Source: Litomosoides sigmodontis (lineage: Eukaryota; Nematoda; Chromadorea; Rhabditida; Onchocercidae). Taken from it: 64,000 nucleotides of DNA. Below are positions 1 through 13,159 of this stretch, piece after piece. The notes under the pieces are model-generated. The model had not been told where the DNA came from and ran no database searches. It worked only from the letters and a program-made list of their open reading frames with translations. Position numbers and translations under genes: made by a program. Where the stretch lies: positions 4,809,001 through 4,873,000 of the forward strand of contig OY718807.1 of NCBI GenBank assembly GCA_963070105.1. Direction: 5' to 3'. The stretch's first letter is position 1; the number at the start of each line of letters is the position of its first letter.

Positions 1-505
1 GAAACCGGGAACACCAATCAGTCCCTACAAAAAGATGTGATGAAAATGAATGCAAAAACACGTTTACACAAAATGATGGTACTGAAATAGAAGTAATGAA
101 ATGATTTGTAAATTCGTTAATTGTACAATATAATAATAATTTAGCAATAAAACTGCGGAAATAAACTTACTCGATCGCCCTTCATTCCTGGTGGTCCTGG
201 TGGACCCTGTAAACCTTTTTGTCCCTTAGGCCCTGGAAGACCTTCAGGACCTGGGAATCCTCTTATGCCTTGTACACCCGGAGGACCTTGAGGACCTGGC
301 ATACCCTGAAAAACAATTCGAGCATACTGCTTTACTTCCAGCTTAGCCTAGGTTGCAGTTTTCATAGCTTATGAAAGTTCACTGTTACATCGATAAAATA
401 TGCTGAGGATAATCTTTGCAATAGTCTAACATTAAAACTCACCATACTTCCTTTTTCACCAACGCAGAAACATCCTCTGTTTGTGCAATCTCGGCATGTT
501 GTCTG
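1..505 (-). CDS. let-2: Type IV collagen alpha chain, N-terminal exons (partial)
   Basis: Basement-membrane collagen IV, secreted and assembled into heterotrimeric networks. Two exons are visible on the minus strand, in phase 0. Exon 505–443 encodes a cysteine-rich block containing [11 protein letters not shown] and then GEKGSM, typical of the 7S region that cross-links four molecules at their N-termini. Exon 305–171 encodes 15 uninterrupted Gly-X-Y triplets beginning [10 protein letters not shown]. Acceptor CAG and donor GTAAGT/GTGAGT signals flank them. The gene continues beyond the left edge (3' direction). Its signal-peptide exon should lie at higher coordinates; one weak candidate is the ATG near 5,800 reading MRTWFRIPLW before a GTTAGT donor. 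The alpha-2 (let-2) rather than alpha-1 (emb-9) assignment rests on remembered similarity of the 7S/collagen junction and is less certain than collagen IV itself. The first exon has two possible acceptors, TAG then CAG, 3 bp apart. Confidence 0.85.
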
Positions 506-3500
506 CTAAAAATGGATTTTAAACAATAATTTTAACAAATTTTCAGTTTGATAAATCAAATTTTATTTTAAAATGCATTCAAATTCTTCAAACGGTTGGT
601 TGGTCGTTGGTTAAACAATTAAAATGAAGCCATTTATATTTCTAACAAAAATTATTTGACTTATTCCATCGCATAACGTAAGCAACAGATGCTAATTCTA
701 GCAGCGTGGCTGTTAGAATTTGCTATCGATATTGTCAGAAAAATCATTTGAAAAATGTAAAGCGTAATGTGAGTGGAAGAACAAAGAGATAAGGAAATCA
801 GTCCTTCATCAGCGGATGGCGCAGTAGCCCATCCGGTCAAGTCGGTCTTTCGAACAGAACAGATTGTTGATTCCATTATTTCAAAAAGCATTTAATATGA
901 TCGTTGCTAGTCGTTCACACTACGAACTATTCCACTCAACTGCTGTGGCAAAAGTTCCGGTGTACAAAGTCGTAAATTAAAAAATCATTTTCTTTAACGA
1001 AAATAGAACAAAAATTAAATAATGCATAATTAAATAATTATAACATGGGTGAACATTCGATTGTTATGGAGTAAATTATAAATTACTAAAACAAAATCCG
1101 TTTGAAACCAACGAATCAAATGAACGATTCGCGGAATGCTCTGATCTAATATCCGATGTAACAAAATTTTCATCCGATATAATAAAATTTTAGAATTTCA
1201 ATGTCCTATCACCTCCAAAAAAGTGACACATTTTTAGTAATAACTGAAAATTATTGCAATTTGACTGCACGTAAGTAATCAACTAAAATCAAATCATTAC
1301 AAAAATGCTAGCAATTCTGATTTCAAATCCACAATTCGTAATTTGCATAGCATTCTTCAATGCTGAACTGGTAATATATAATTCGTGAACAACACTCTGT
1401 ACTGTATGCATATACGATACAAGTCGTACGGTAGTAGTTTCGTGTGCTCGATAAAATGTTATTTAACATTAGAAATTTAAGTGTTTTGCTATCACTGAGA
1501 AGCCATATATGATCAGTCTACCTCAGAGCCATCCATTCACCCATCTGCTGCGGTGGTCTTCAGATTTGGTTGAGCGATGGTGCATCTGTTGTGGCGTCTT
1601 CAGAAATAGAAACACAAACTTTTCCTTCTAACCTCTTCTCTCCCCAAGCGAAAAAATGCCTATGCCTTACTCTCGGAAACATTTAGCTGAGTTACATCTT
1701 TCCATCACAGTCATATCCTTTGCTTCCTCCTTCCCTCCTCCGTGAAGTGAAGTTTGGATTAAAATTCAGGAAGAACCAACCACCTGTCGCTAAGTGACAT
1801 ATTCATCCTTGCAGCTTTCATATGTTTTTTCAGCGTTTCCTACGTCGGACATTTCGAATGCCCATAGGCTACCACTACCACTTCTACTACTACAATTGCT
1901 ATAAATGAAGGCCTAATTAGTTTGAGGTTAATTTAATGGATACATCAATTGATACGTCGCTCACCCTCTGTTACACACATATGCAAGCCTATAATTATTC
2001 ATATTTCTCAAATGTTTATGCCACTTCTGACGTAAAGAAAAAGATGGTGAAAAACTTGTTCCTTTAGATTGAGAAGGCAATATTGTTGTAATAAAATTCT
2101 AGAGAAATTTTGATTGATTAATTAGTTAACTAAATTATTCATTAAGGGAAGTGCGAAGTGATCAACCACTGATGGACATTTCCATTTTTTTTTTCAATTT
2201 ATATAACTAAACATTATAAGATACTTTCCATTGAGATGTGGTAAGTGAAAGCATTCTGATTTGATAAGATTGAGGAAAGAAGGAAATAAGAGGGATTTGT
2301 TGAAATTGTTAATGTTAAATGGAACACTGTCATATTGCGTAATTTTATTGAACTTCAGCAAATTTCTCTTCTAGTCATGGCTTACCTCATCTCCCTCTTC
2401 CTCAAAAAATTTCAGGAAGGAGGAAGATGAATTGGTTCCTTTGAATAAGCGAGCATTATATTTCTTCGTTCTCACAGATCACTTCGTTCTTTTTTTGAAA
2501 AAAAATAATTTTATCCGATCGGAATTTATCGCTCTTTTACAATACGCAAGCCATTTTTATACACCTTTAGGCTAGAACGATGTAAATATTTAATTATGCT
2601 TTAAAGCTATTAAAAATACTTATAGCGTTTTTCTTGACTTTTTACATTTCGTGTTGAAATGTTGTACAAACAGCAGCCATTCACAATGATGGGAATCATT
2701 CGTTTTGAGAGAACTATTTCGCTCTTATCAGTATTATTATGTAATTTGAAAAAATATATCAATTATACTTAAAAATTTGTTCATAATTATTCAATCGTCT
2801 TAATTTCTCAAATATCAATAACTTACACCCAAATGCTCGCTTTCGCTTCCTTTATTTAAAAAGAGCGAAGAAAAAAGAAGTTGCGTCAAACGTTTTTGAA
2901 GAAATTTTTCAAAAATCAATCGATTTAAATCATATTTGTTCAAATGAGATTAGTGTATTATGAAGCGTTGAAATACTAAGTATTACACAATTGGCTCGCG
3001 GCACGATGCCAAAGACGAGAACAGCTGTCATTAAGTGTGAAAGAAAAGAAGACGAATAGTTTTCCAAATATTAGCATAACTGCGAGAAAGCTGTTAGTAT
3101 GATTTTTATTGCTGATGCTTATTAGTTTATAGCAGTAGTAGCGGTAGCTCATGAAATTGGTGAAATATTTAATTCACTTTTAATTTTCATTTTATCTTTG
3201 GTTGATAGTGACAAATGCCATGTCACTGTATGTACTACTATTTTCACTCATTTCAAAATTGCTATATTAGCCTAAATGCTTCAAAAAAGCAAAATTTCCT
3301 ATTGCTAGTAATATTTGTCACTATTGGCCAATAATAACCTTTTTAACTCATTAAAATAAGGTAATCACTTAGCAGTTTTAACTTATCAATTATCTTCATT
3401 GAAATTGTTTGTTTTAATAAATCATCCACCTATACTTTTCTCATTTTTAGTATAAAAAGTTTGTTGTAATTTGCCTGAAAAGTGGGGCAGGGAATTTGAC

Positions 3501-6500
3501 CTCTTTCGATATAAATTTATAACAAAGGCTAGCCGTCTAACTCAGCTAAGCGCTGATATATTTTTTCGTCAGATGGCAATTAACAGAATACTACTGAAAG
3601 TAGTAATTATAAAAATTACTAAATTTTTTAAAATATTTATCATTCAAAAAAAAAATTAGCGAAAATTATTCGAATAGTAAACTGTAAAGTACTGTTATTG
3701 TTTTAATATTTTCAGCATAGAAGCATTTGCTCATTGAACATCGTTTATTTGTTTTGAAATTTTAAGCTATTTGGTTCATTGACTAATAAACAATATGCAT
3801 TCACTGTGGGTGATATTTCACATATTTTAAAATTATTGCCTCAAATTTGCGCTAACTAATTAATTCTCAAAGGATGTTAAGTTTAAATAAATTGTTTTAA
3901 AAAAATTTTTGCAAAAATTTTTAATTTAACTTTTTATTATTCCTCAAAGCATTTGTAGTAAAAGAAAAAGCTCTCTATTATTATTTATAGAAAAGCAAAA
4001 AATATGCGGCAAATATGAAGGAATGAGTGTAGGCGCATTTGTCGCAGAATCATGACACTATGAGTGTTTCACAATCAATAGTAATTGTCACAGATATTTG
4101 TTTCTTACAGGGATTGATCCTATTTGTCGTCTCGCCTACCAGCTGTTGTCTAATTTATCAGTTTGAGAGATTGGAGAGAGGAGGGAATGTGGTCATTTTG
4201 ATAAGTTGTAAGATATTGGCTTTTGACGGTTTTCATAAAGATGACGCATCATTGGCGCTCTCGAAAAAGCGAAAGAAATGTCGTTGCACTGGAACGATCG
4301 GACTTCTTTCTTCAAACTCTTAAATTGAGTAGGAGGAGAAATGTCAGCAAATGCCATCATCCTTATCTACTGCATATGAAGACAATAATTTTTTGCTCAG
4401 GAAAAATGAATCTGTTGAAAATAAAATTAGCTATTTTAAATTTTGTTCCGCCAACCGATTCCCACAAGCCTATCCATCACTTCATCTCTTTTTTTCAAAC
4501 TTTTCGAAGCAAAGCATTTATTCATTCCCATCCACTCTATCAGTAAAGCCTAGCTGTGTGTTGGAAGCACAGATACTGTAATATTAAAAATTGGTTCATT
4601 AAGCTCAGAAAAAAGTTAATTAGTTACTAATCGATCAGCCCTCCAAACCAACGTATCAATAATGCTTCAGAGATAATGTATTAGCCTGAGAGAAATCTAG
4701 AAATTTCCATTCACATTTGCATAAACTATAAATTAACACTTTCAGCAGTTTTATTTACAAAGATGTAATACATCCAGAAAAAATTTAATTTTCATTCGAA
4801 AATTTTCTTCTAATTCAAGCGAAAATAGTCGAACAACTCTAACGTAAGGATATTTTCATTTAATTGTATCTGTTAATTAAAAGTTATTTATATAAGTGAT
4901 AACGATGAAACACTGTGCGAATTCCAATGGAAATTTCTATTTGCAACAAAATTTTGTGATTTTGTCAAAAAGATAAGAAATGAACTGATTCGATATGAAA
5001 AAAACAGTTCAAATTTCAATTTGAGAAGCTTTCTTAAATGAATGTTTTTTGAAGGTTTTTAAAAATTTAAATATTTAAAAAAAGCGTAAAAATACAGATA
5101 TTTGAAAGTAGAAGATGGAAAAAACATAAATGGCAGTACCACCTCTTCACCATTACTCTCATCAGTTTCAAATTTAGTAGATAATGAATAAGTGGATTTG
5201 TTAGGTTAGTTGAAATGTGTGATCGGTCGTTTCGATCTAAGAGGACCGATCATATCCTTTTAAGACAGTTAGTGATGCGATTCGACTTACAGATCATGCG
5301 ATAATTATTTAAATGTTTCATAATTTAAACAAAAAAACACTAACCGCGTCACTTGTCCATGTAAAGAATATTGCTACAATCGCAAGTAAAAAAGGCCTGA
5401 AAGAATTTTGCATTTTTCACTAACAAATCCTTCCAACAGAAATACTTTAAAAAAAGTGTATGGTCAGTACAAATTACGGTAATAGAAGGAATGTGCGTAT
5501 CAGAATTTCTGCCAGTGGTCAGTATTGCATTGCAAGGAGAGATAGAGACGAACCGGCTAAGGCGCTCTGCTCTTTTCACATAAGCATTTAAATTTTAAAC
5601 AAATTTATGCGCTGATTGATTGTCAAATAATGAAAAATTTTGCACGATTTGTCATTGAAAGAATGACAAATATGTCGCAGGCACTTCGGTTTCAAAAAAC
5701 AGATATTATCAGATATGTTTCACAATTTTAGGAGTGCCTTGAGTGCTGGAGAAAACGCAGGAGAAATACTAACCATAACGGTATCCTGAACCACGTCCTC
5801 ATAGCTGATGAGGCGGGTCAGTGAATTGCTCGCGCAAGAAAGTGCGTGTAATGTGGCGCAGATAGCTTATTGACGGGATAATTTTGAATTATTATGCTGA
5901 ATATCGATACCGGATCCGGGAAATGGACAATTGTAGTGAGGAATGCCGCCGTGACTTCCCTTCTTCCTTTTTTCCTTTTCCAGTCCTCCGCACCACCTTC
6001 CAATTCCTCGTGCTATTAAGCAGAACAATCAGTTGGACGCAGATCAGGACGTAACCCTAATAATACCACTACGCCTCCGCAACAAAACTGCTACTCTAAG
6101 CATACAGCTTTGTCTTTTATCTTGCCGTAAAAGTGGCTAGAATGATTGCAAAAAAGCGGTATGCCGAAAATCCTCAAACATCTGTTCTGCAATTCTCAAA
6201 GATCTGCTGCTATACAACCAAATTCAACTCTGAGAGAGATCATTCGGCAAAATCAGCTTAATTTTATACCTTCCACCGTGGTGCTCCCACCTCCTCCTCT
6301 CTGTGGCATCACATTCGTTTTGCAAAATTCTAACATTCAAAAATTAACAATTTATGATTTTGATAATTCTTTCGGAAAAACTTGGTAGAAAGCTTGAAAT
6401 GCAACAGTACAAAAGTTTAATTTTCTGTTAGAAATAACTACTTTCGTATAATTTAAGAAATGAATACAGTGTGGGTGGAAATATGGACGTTCAACTGATT

Positions 6501-9500
6501 ATGTAAATAGTTATCAGTTAAGTAGTAACTGAAATAACTTTAATTTGGGAGGAAAGAGGGAGAGGGGAGAGAGAGAGAGAGGAATATAAAGGAAGAGAAG
6601 GAAAACGAAATCCTCTCATTTACCTCCTTATGTGTCTTCGTCCGATCAAGCAGGTTAGGTACAGAGAACTGCTGCTGAAGCAAAAGTAGCAGTACCCGCA
6701 AGATATCACTAAATAACAGCAGTTGAAAGCAAATCAAAATGCTCTTCCTCCTCCTCCCCCTCCCCCTTCCCCTTCTCCTTCCCAACACACATCCTCCGAT
6801 GCTAACTGTGATGGATTGCAAGCTCCCCTTTTCGAACTTTTTCACTTAACACTTAAATCTCTCAGTCTCAGAGAGGTAACGGAGAAGAAGCACAGAGGTG
6901 GAGGCTAACTCAATTCTAAACTCATTTTTCCAACTGCATTTTAATATATCATTACATGTGTGTGTGTCTGTCTGTCTGTCTGCGTGTGTCTGTCTGTGTC
7001 TGTGTACGTGAACGCTTAAACATTTGCAGCAAGAAGCATAGGAATTGAGCGTTCTTTGTAAAAAAATGCTTGTAAATGGGCCAATGAGTGTGCGATGTGC
7101 TTCTCGACGTACATGTGCGCGTCGACCTGTGCACGTCTGCGTGCAGCACGCTTGTATAGTTAGCGTGGAAGTTTTATTAATTAATTCACTTTGATTCATT
7201 AATACTCACGGATTGCAAAAAATAGTAAAATGAAAACGCGTCTTAGTGATTACTACTGCAAACGCAAACGCAAACGCAACTGCAAGTCTAACAGGAAGAT
7301 TAGCTGGCAGCATTGTCGTCTTTTCTGCCGAACGAACTTGTCTATGCAAGTTTTGTTAATTGAATTAATTTAAATCGATCAATTAGTCTTTAACAATTTA
7401 ACCTTAAACTTTTACCCTTTGAGAGAGAGAGGAAAGAGAGAAGGAAGAGAAAAAGAGGATGGGAGGGATCATGCAAAATAACCGCTATCATATCATACAT
7501 TATATGCATTCATTATCAATAATGAATCTCGACGCCTCTAGCACATGTCCGATTTATAAAACAATAAACTTTAAACTTCACGTCGAATTTATTCAACTTT
7601 AAAGCATTATTCATCATCCCCTCCCTTCATCTCATCCTACCATATCCGAAGAGCGAGTACTTGAAAGCACAATTTCATTTCTCTTCAAGTAAATCTAACA
7701 AGTAACGTAGTAATGCAAGTGAAGTTTATTTTATTTTAAATTGGAAATTGTAAAAATGCAGCACAAAATTAGCACTTCAAAACTTAGCTCAACTTTTGCA
7801 CTTTTACTTTTACAATTTCTACGTTAAGTTCACAATACTGGGACTTGAACAGGGCAACTTGGTCACTTGTTGCTCTTTCATTTGCTTCGGAGACTAACTA
7901 TCGAATTTGACGAGGATGAGAGATCGGAATTGCAAATTCTTTCCAAGACATTTGCATTCAGTTGCATTCCACGTTCAATAGCCTTCGGTCATGAGCACAG
8001 CCATTACTTTGATAACAGTTAGCGGTACTGTCGGAATTAAAATAAACTCTGAAAAATTATTGATTGAACCATCGAGAACGATCAATCGTTGGTGCACTTA
8101 TCATCGAAATTTGCTATCGAAGATATTTCCTGTTCTGATGCAAATGAACAGTGATTTTTGATGCTAAAATTAGTTTGAAATATTTTGATAATGAAAAAAT
8201 GACAGATTTATTCATCAATAATTTTTTTGATTGAGAACATTCAAATGTATGAAATTTAAATGGTTTAAATTAACGAACTCAACACTTTCATTTTACAACG
8301 ACTTGTGCAGGAAGAAGCTAAATAACTCTCATATTAAATGAATTTTGTTTTTTCTCTTATCTTTTCGAAAAAGTGAAACGCAAAATTCTCAGCATCCACT
8401 CACCGCCTTCCTTTACTTCAGCTTAAAATAGTACTTAATTGTCGACTTTTTCCGCCGAGCGCAACTGTCACGTCGTATAGAATACTTTTGAAACACTTTC
8501 AACAGTTAAATTTCTGCTAAACCAAACGTCAACTATTGTTCGTTTACGCGCAAATAATGAATTTTTAAATTATTGCTAACTTTAGAAATGCGATTCGGCC
8601 CATCGGCAAAATTTCATTATATTTTTTAAGCAATCATCGATAAAAAGACGCAAATAGTTTGCTTTAGAAATGACTTCATCAGTTATTTTTGAAAATTCGT
8701 TTCAACAAACTTTAAAAACTTTTTTTTCGTAAACAACAATTTGTAAGTGAAATTCTGTTTCACTTTTCTCTTCCACTCTTTTTTTCTCACCCACTTCTAT
8801 GCAACAATTTTGATAATATCTGATGATCAGCTCCGTTCGGCGTTCGGCTCAACCACATCCGGCATTTCAAACGCTGGGATGATGATGATAAATGGGAAAT
8901 GACATTTCTCAGTTCCTACACGGAGATTGTTCACGTGAATCATTTGCTTCTACATGAAGCTTACCAGCTTATGGCCTAATTAGGCTTTACTTAGAAGTAA
9001 CCATGAAAGTGAAGTCTCTTATCGCTTGGCCTACAACCCATACGGTAATCTGTAATGAAATCAAATGAAATGAAATCAATGATTGATTCGATAATGTCAA
9101 TATAAATCAAATTTTTTAATATTTCATTCATAAAATAAAAATTTTTTTAACCTTTCATTATTTTTGTTTTCAAAAAAACGAAAGAAAACAGAAACAAAAA
9201 CAAAACTTCTTGTGTGTGTGTGTGTGTTTATTGAAATGATTAATTATGCATTTGTGATTTGAGTTCCGCAAAAAAAAGCATTTAGTTTAACAGCAAAAAA
9301 AAACAATGATTTTGTGGTGCAAAGCAAATAAAACAAAATCCATCCTGTCCTCTCGCAAAATACAAAAATGTTTTTTCGACAGTACCACAGAACGGACGAT
9401 TTATTCAATATGTTATCAGAAACATATTGCTAACAGATGCGTCGAATTCGAACTGTGTATGAACTTTTACGCGAAAGTTACGACGCAAGTGATGATTGTC

Positions 9501-12500
9501 AATGTTTTCGATCGCTACCGAACGGTTACGCTAATTAGCATTTAGCAGCAATGATTAATAATAAAGTTGAAATTGTGGGCAAAAGTGAAATGGTTTATTG
9601 CTAGGAATTTGAGGGATATGGCAAAAGGGATATGGTAGTTGTTAAATTTCAAGTTTTTATAAATTTTAAACATTTTTCCCAGTCTCTTTATTGCTAATCT
9701 TTTCAAGCATTTTTAAGTTCTAGAGAATTGTTACAAATTTTATTTGACCATAATAATGACCGATTTTTGCTAGTTCACTTGTCGTTATTAAATGACAAAT
9801 GTAGCAATATTGTTGAAAGAGAGGGAAAGAGAGAGAGAAAGGGAAAAATATGAGGTTATGAATGAGGTGTAAAAACTTCAACTTATGATGTGGGAAAAGA
9901 CATTATGTTGAAGATGCTTCCAACTAGAGCTTCTTATTTTTGTTTACTTCTCTCAGAAAAATAATTGATTCTTACCCCTTCAATGCTTGTCCTCTTTCTC
10001 TTCCTCTACCTCTCTCTTTATCTTTTTTTGCTAAAAATTTGTAAAAAGGAAAATGATGCGACAACAATTGAAATTCGACGTTGGTGTGACAAGAATATGT
10101 GAATTTGCCACTTCAAATATTATGAAAATATACAGGAAAGTCTAGGAGAGAGAAAAAAAGAACAATTTATTTCCACTGTTTCCTTGCTGTAAGTTTTAGA
10201 AAGTTTAATTGTTCATCTAAATTAGATAAAAAATAGCGAATTTTTAGCTTTGTCCTTTTTCCTCTTAAATTAAAATGCACCATCAATAACTCAATTTTGA
10301 GCATTTGCTACATCACTCACATCCTTTCATCTCTTCCTAATTAGCAAAATTCGATGAAAATCACGGAGAGTTTTAACACAAACAAATTAACTGTCAATGA
10401 GTGCATCGCTGACAGTTAGCGAAAATGAAATTTCCTTCCATCATTAGCTCGATTAATTTAACCTTTCAATCACTGAAAATTGTGCAAATTCACAGAGCTC
10501 TACGACCTGACAGCTCTGGTAGAGTGGCTAAGTAAGTTAGTCGATGAAAGGCTAACTGTGTGGTTGAAGTTGCAAGCCAATGTGTTATGGGATAATTGAT
10601 TAAGTCGGCAGGGCTTTTCCTGCACGATCTTCCAAGGATTTTTACAACTTCAACGAAACTTTGTTTGTTCCTTTTCGTTTTTTCGAAATTTTCACTTTTC
10701 AAGCTAACACATAGTAGCGAGCATTTTTCTTGTTTTCCCCAACGTTTAACAAAAATGCTTCAAAGCACATTACACTGAAGGAAAAAAAGCCTGAAAATTG
10801 AGAAGCACTTAGTTATTTAACCGTTCGCTTCCTTCTTTAGTTTTGTAATTAATTAGTGGGTGAGAAGAATTACTGTTTTGGTGTGTCTTCTAATATTATC
10901 CACTCCTAACAAATTATCTAAAGCTTCTGGGCTGAAATTTTTCTTTGAATGCTTTGAATAAATACCAAGGGAGCTTTCTTCATTCAGTTCTCTACAAAAC
11001 ATTTCAGTATTATTTAACAATTCAAAAATTAAAAATACAAACATTTGAAATTAAATGCTTTTAGCTGCAAAGTTAGCAGCGCTACTTAATTTCTTCAAAA
11101 AACTTCAACGCCTGTCTTTTTAATTTTACGATAACTTAGCAAAAACTTCACACAACAAAAAAAAAAAACGATGAACTCGAAGACACTGGACGTTAGTTAC
11201 GAGAAATATTCAAAACAAATTTAACCACTCCATTTCTTCATCCTTCATGAACGGTTAATTTAGTGTTCAAGTTTTTCGAAGGTTTTTTTGCCACTGTTAT
11301 GTTACATGTAAAATTTTTAAAATAGCAGGAATTTGTTCCGATCCTTCTTATTTCTCATCCGGAAAGTTCTGCTATTGAAATTCCACAACGTTGTGAAAGA
11401 ATAAATCTGTGAAAAATTAACTTTAAACATAAATGTGTATGTGTAGAGAGGAATTTAAGGCATTAAAAATGATTTTCAAATAAACATATGTGCCTCACGT
11501 GGTGAAGTTAAACCACACCGATCGACTATGTGAAAATGTTGACAATGCTGTAATTTGTAGAGGAATTTGGTTTGATAGATTATGCTCTGAATTACTTCAA
11601 CTGAACTTTTCATCTCTCTGAAAGTTAGGAGATTTCCTGAGTAAAATTTAACTGTGCTATTTTGCTTTATCGTTTTAGTGGTGTTTTTTTTACTGAAAAT
11701 CTGTGAAGTCGAGAAAAGAATAAATCCGCTCATACAAATGAAATTAACCACTTCCAAGTACCATTGCGAAGTATTCTTGAACCTTCAAATTTACATGAAT
11801 AATTAAGATAGCAAACTAATTTATGTAAAAAATGTTTGAAACAAAATTTGTCGCGAAATTGAGAGTGTCTGAAGGTGTCTTTAGCGTCTTCCTGGCTGTC
11901 AATTCAGAACATTAATATTTTCAAATTTTGTGTCGGAGGACGTCATTATTTTCTGTGCAAAAAACACCAAACAATTTCTGTTTGCTTCAACCGATTGTTC
12001 CAAATGGTATTTTCTGATAATAGATTACTGACGGGTGGCTAGAATAAAAATGCAGGAGGAAGAAGCAATAATTACTAGTCATACTTCTCGGAGAGCTTTT
12101 ACCTCCTCCGAAGAACGTTGCTGGTGATATTTGAAATGATAAATGGTACATATTTCGTCCATCGTTATTACACCGCACATTCCGCAACTGATTAATAAGA
12201 ATAACGAGTATATTGTCTCCGGAAATTAGCTTCAAAATTTCACAAAACTGCTAATCCTCAAACTGATAGATATTTGCAACAGTCTTTTTATTCGTAATTT
12301 CATTCTTTCTATTTTTTCGCCTAGCAAAAAGCATTCATTTGTAGCCACGAAAGTTTCAAAAAAATCAGAAAAACACAAGCAAACTACTAAAAAGGAATGA
12401 AAACATGACTTTTCGCAGACCGGCCTGTGTCACTTGCTAAATCACTTATGTCGATTTTTTTAATGAATTTATTTAATGAATCGTTGCAGTTAATAAGCGA

Positions 12501-13159
12501 ACCAAGTTACCTGCAAAAGTGCAATAAAGTCTAAATAGATCTCAATTATTTTGTGCAAATCGTTAGAAATTTCAACTGAAAGTGCTGAAATCCCAATTAC
12601 CGGCATTAAGACATGTGGGATGAAGCAATCCAATGAAATCACTGGTAATTGTAACAGTGCTATAACATGAACAGATTATGGAACAACTGAACTATTCGAG
12701 AAAATACAATTTCTAGTTGCAGGAAGACCACTAATTTAATAAAACTACCAACATTAGTTCAGTGCTACGACATCTCAAAGTACTTTCTGTAACTGTTTTG
12801 TAACTATAAGCTTTGAGAAGCTGATCCTATAAAACGTTAGAAATTTCAACGCAAAAAGAAGCACAACTTCACACTGATACTAACCAACCTTAAAATAAGG
12901 TTCAGACAACGGTAGAAGGGAAATCATATTAAGATTATACTATAGATTTTTCGCATCTATATGCTCTCCAACACAAAGACAACACATTAAAAATTCAGTA
13001 ATCCAAATCATTTAAATTAGTGTTAATCAAAGACGTCTTCCTTTTATTTTCTTATATACATAAGTCCCTTTCAATTAGAGACATTTGACGATACAAAAAA
13101 CGTCTGGAGTAGAACTGTCCAGGAATGAGATCAGTTAAAGGATAGAGATGGGATGAAAG
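506..13159. other. Long non-coding stretch upstream of the collagen exons
   Basis: About 12.6 kb in which I find no exon with a recognisable product on either strand. It probably contains the 5' intron(s), signal-peptide exon and promoter of the minus-strand collagen gene, plus intergenic sequence behind the 3' end of RBMX2. Visible content is AT-rich DNA with scattered simple repeats: GA tracts near 6,548–6,580, 7,421–7,460 and 9,818–9,846; a C/T tract at 6,739–6,780; a TG/TGTC tract at 6,955–7,010; three AAACGC units near 7,257–7,280; and a TG tract at 9,211–9,227. A locally CG-richer patch lies near 5,760–6,060. Open reading frames here are short and low-complexity. Confidence 0.5.
6955..7010. 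repeat. TG / TGTC simple repeat
   Basis: Alternating TG dinucleotides and TGTC tetranucleotides. It is followed at 7,085–7,150 by a CG-containing stretch. Read as protein on the minus strand it gives a Thr/Asp/Arg-rich run that is an artefact of the repeat. Confidence 0.8.

Noticed and set aside
6540..7199. Arg-, Pro- and Thr/Asp-rich open frames on both strands
   Set aside because: They are translations of C/T, GA and TG simple repeats.
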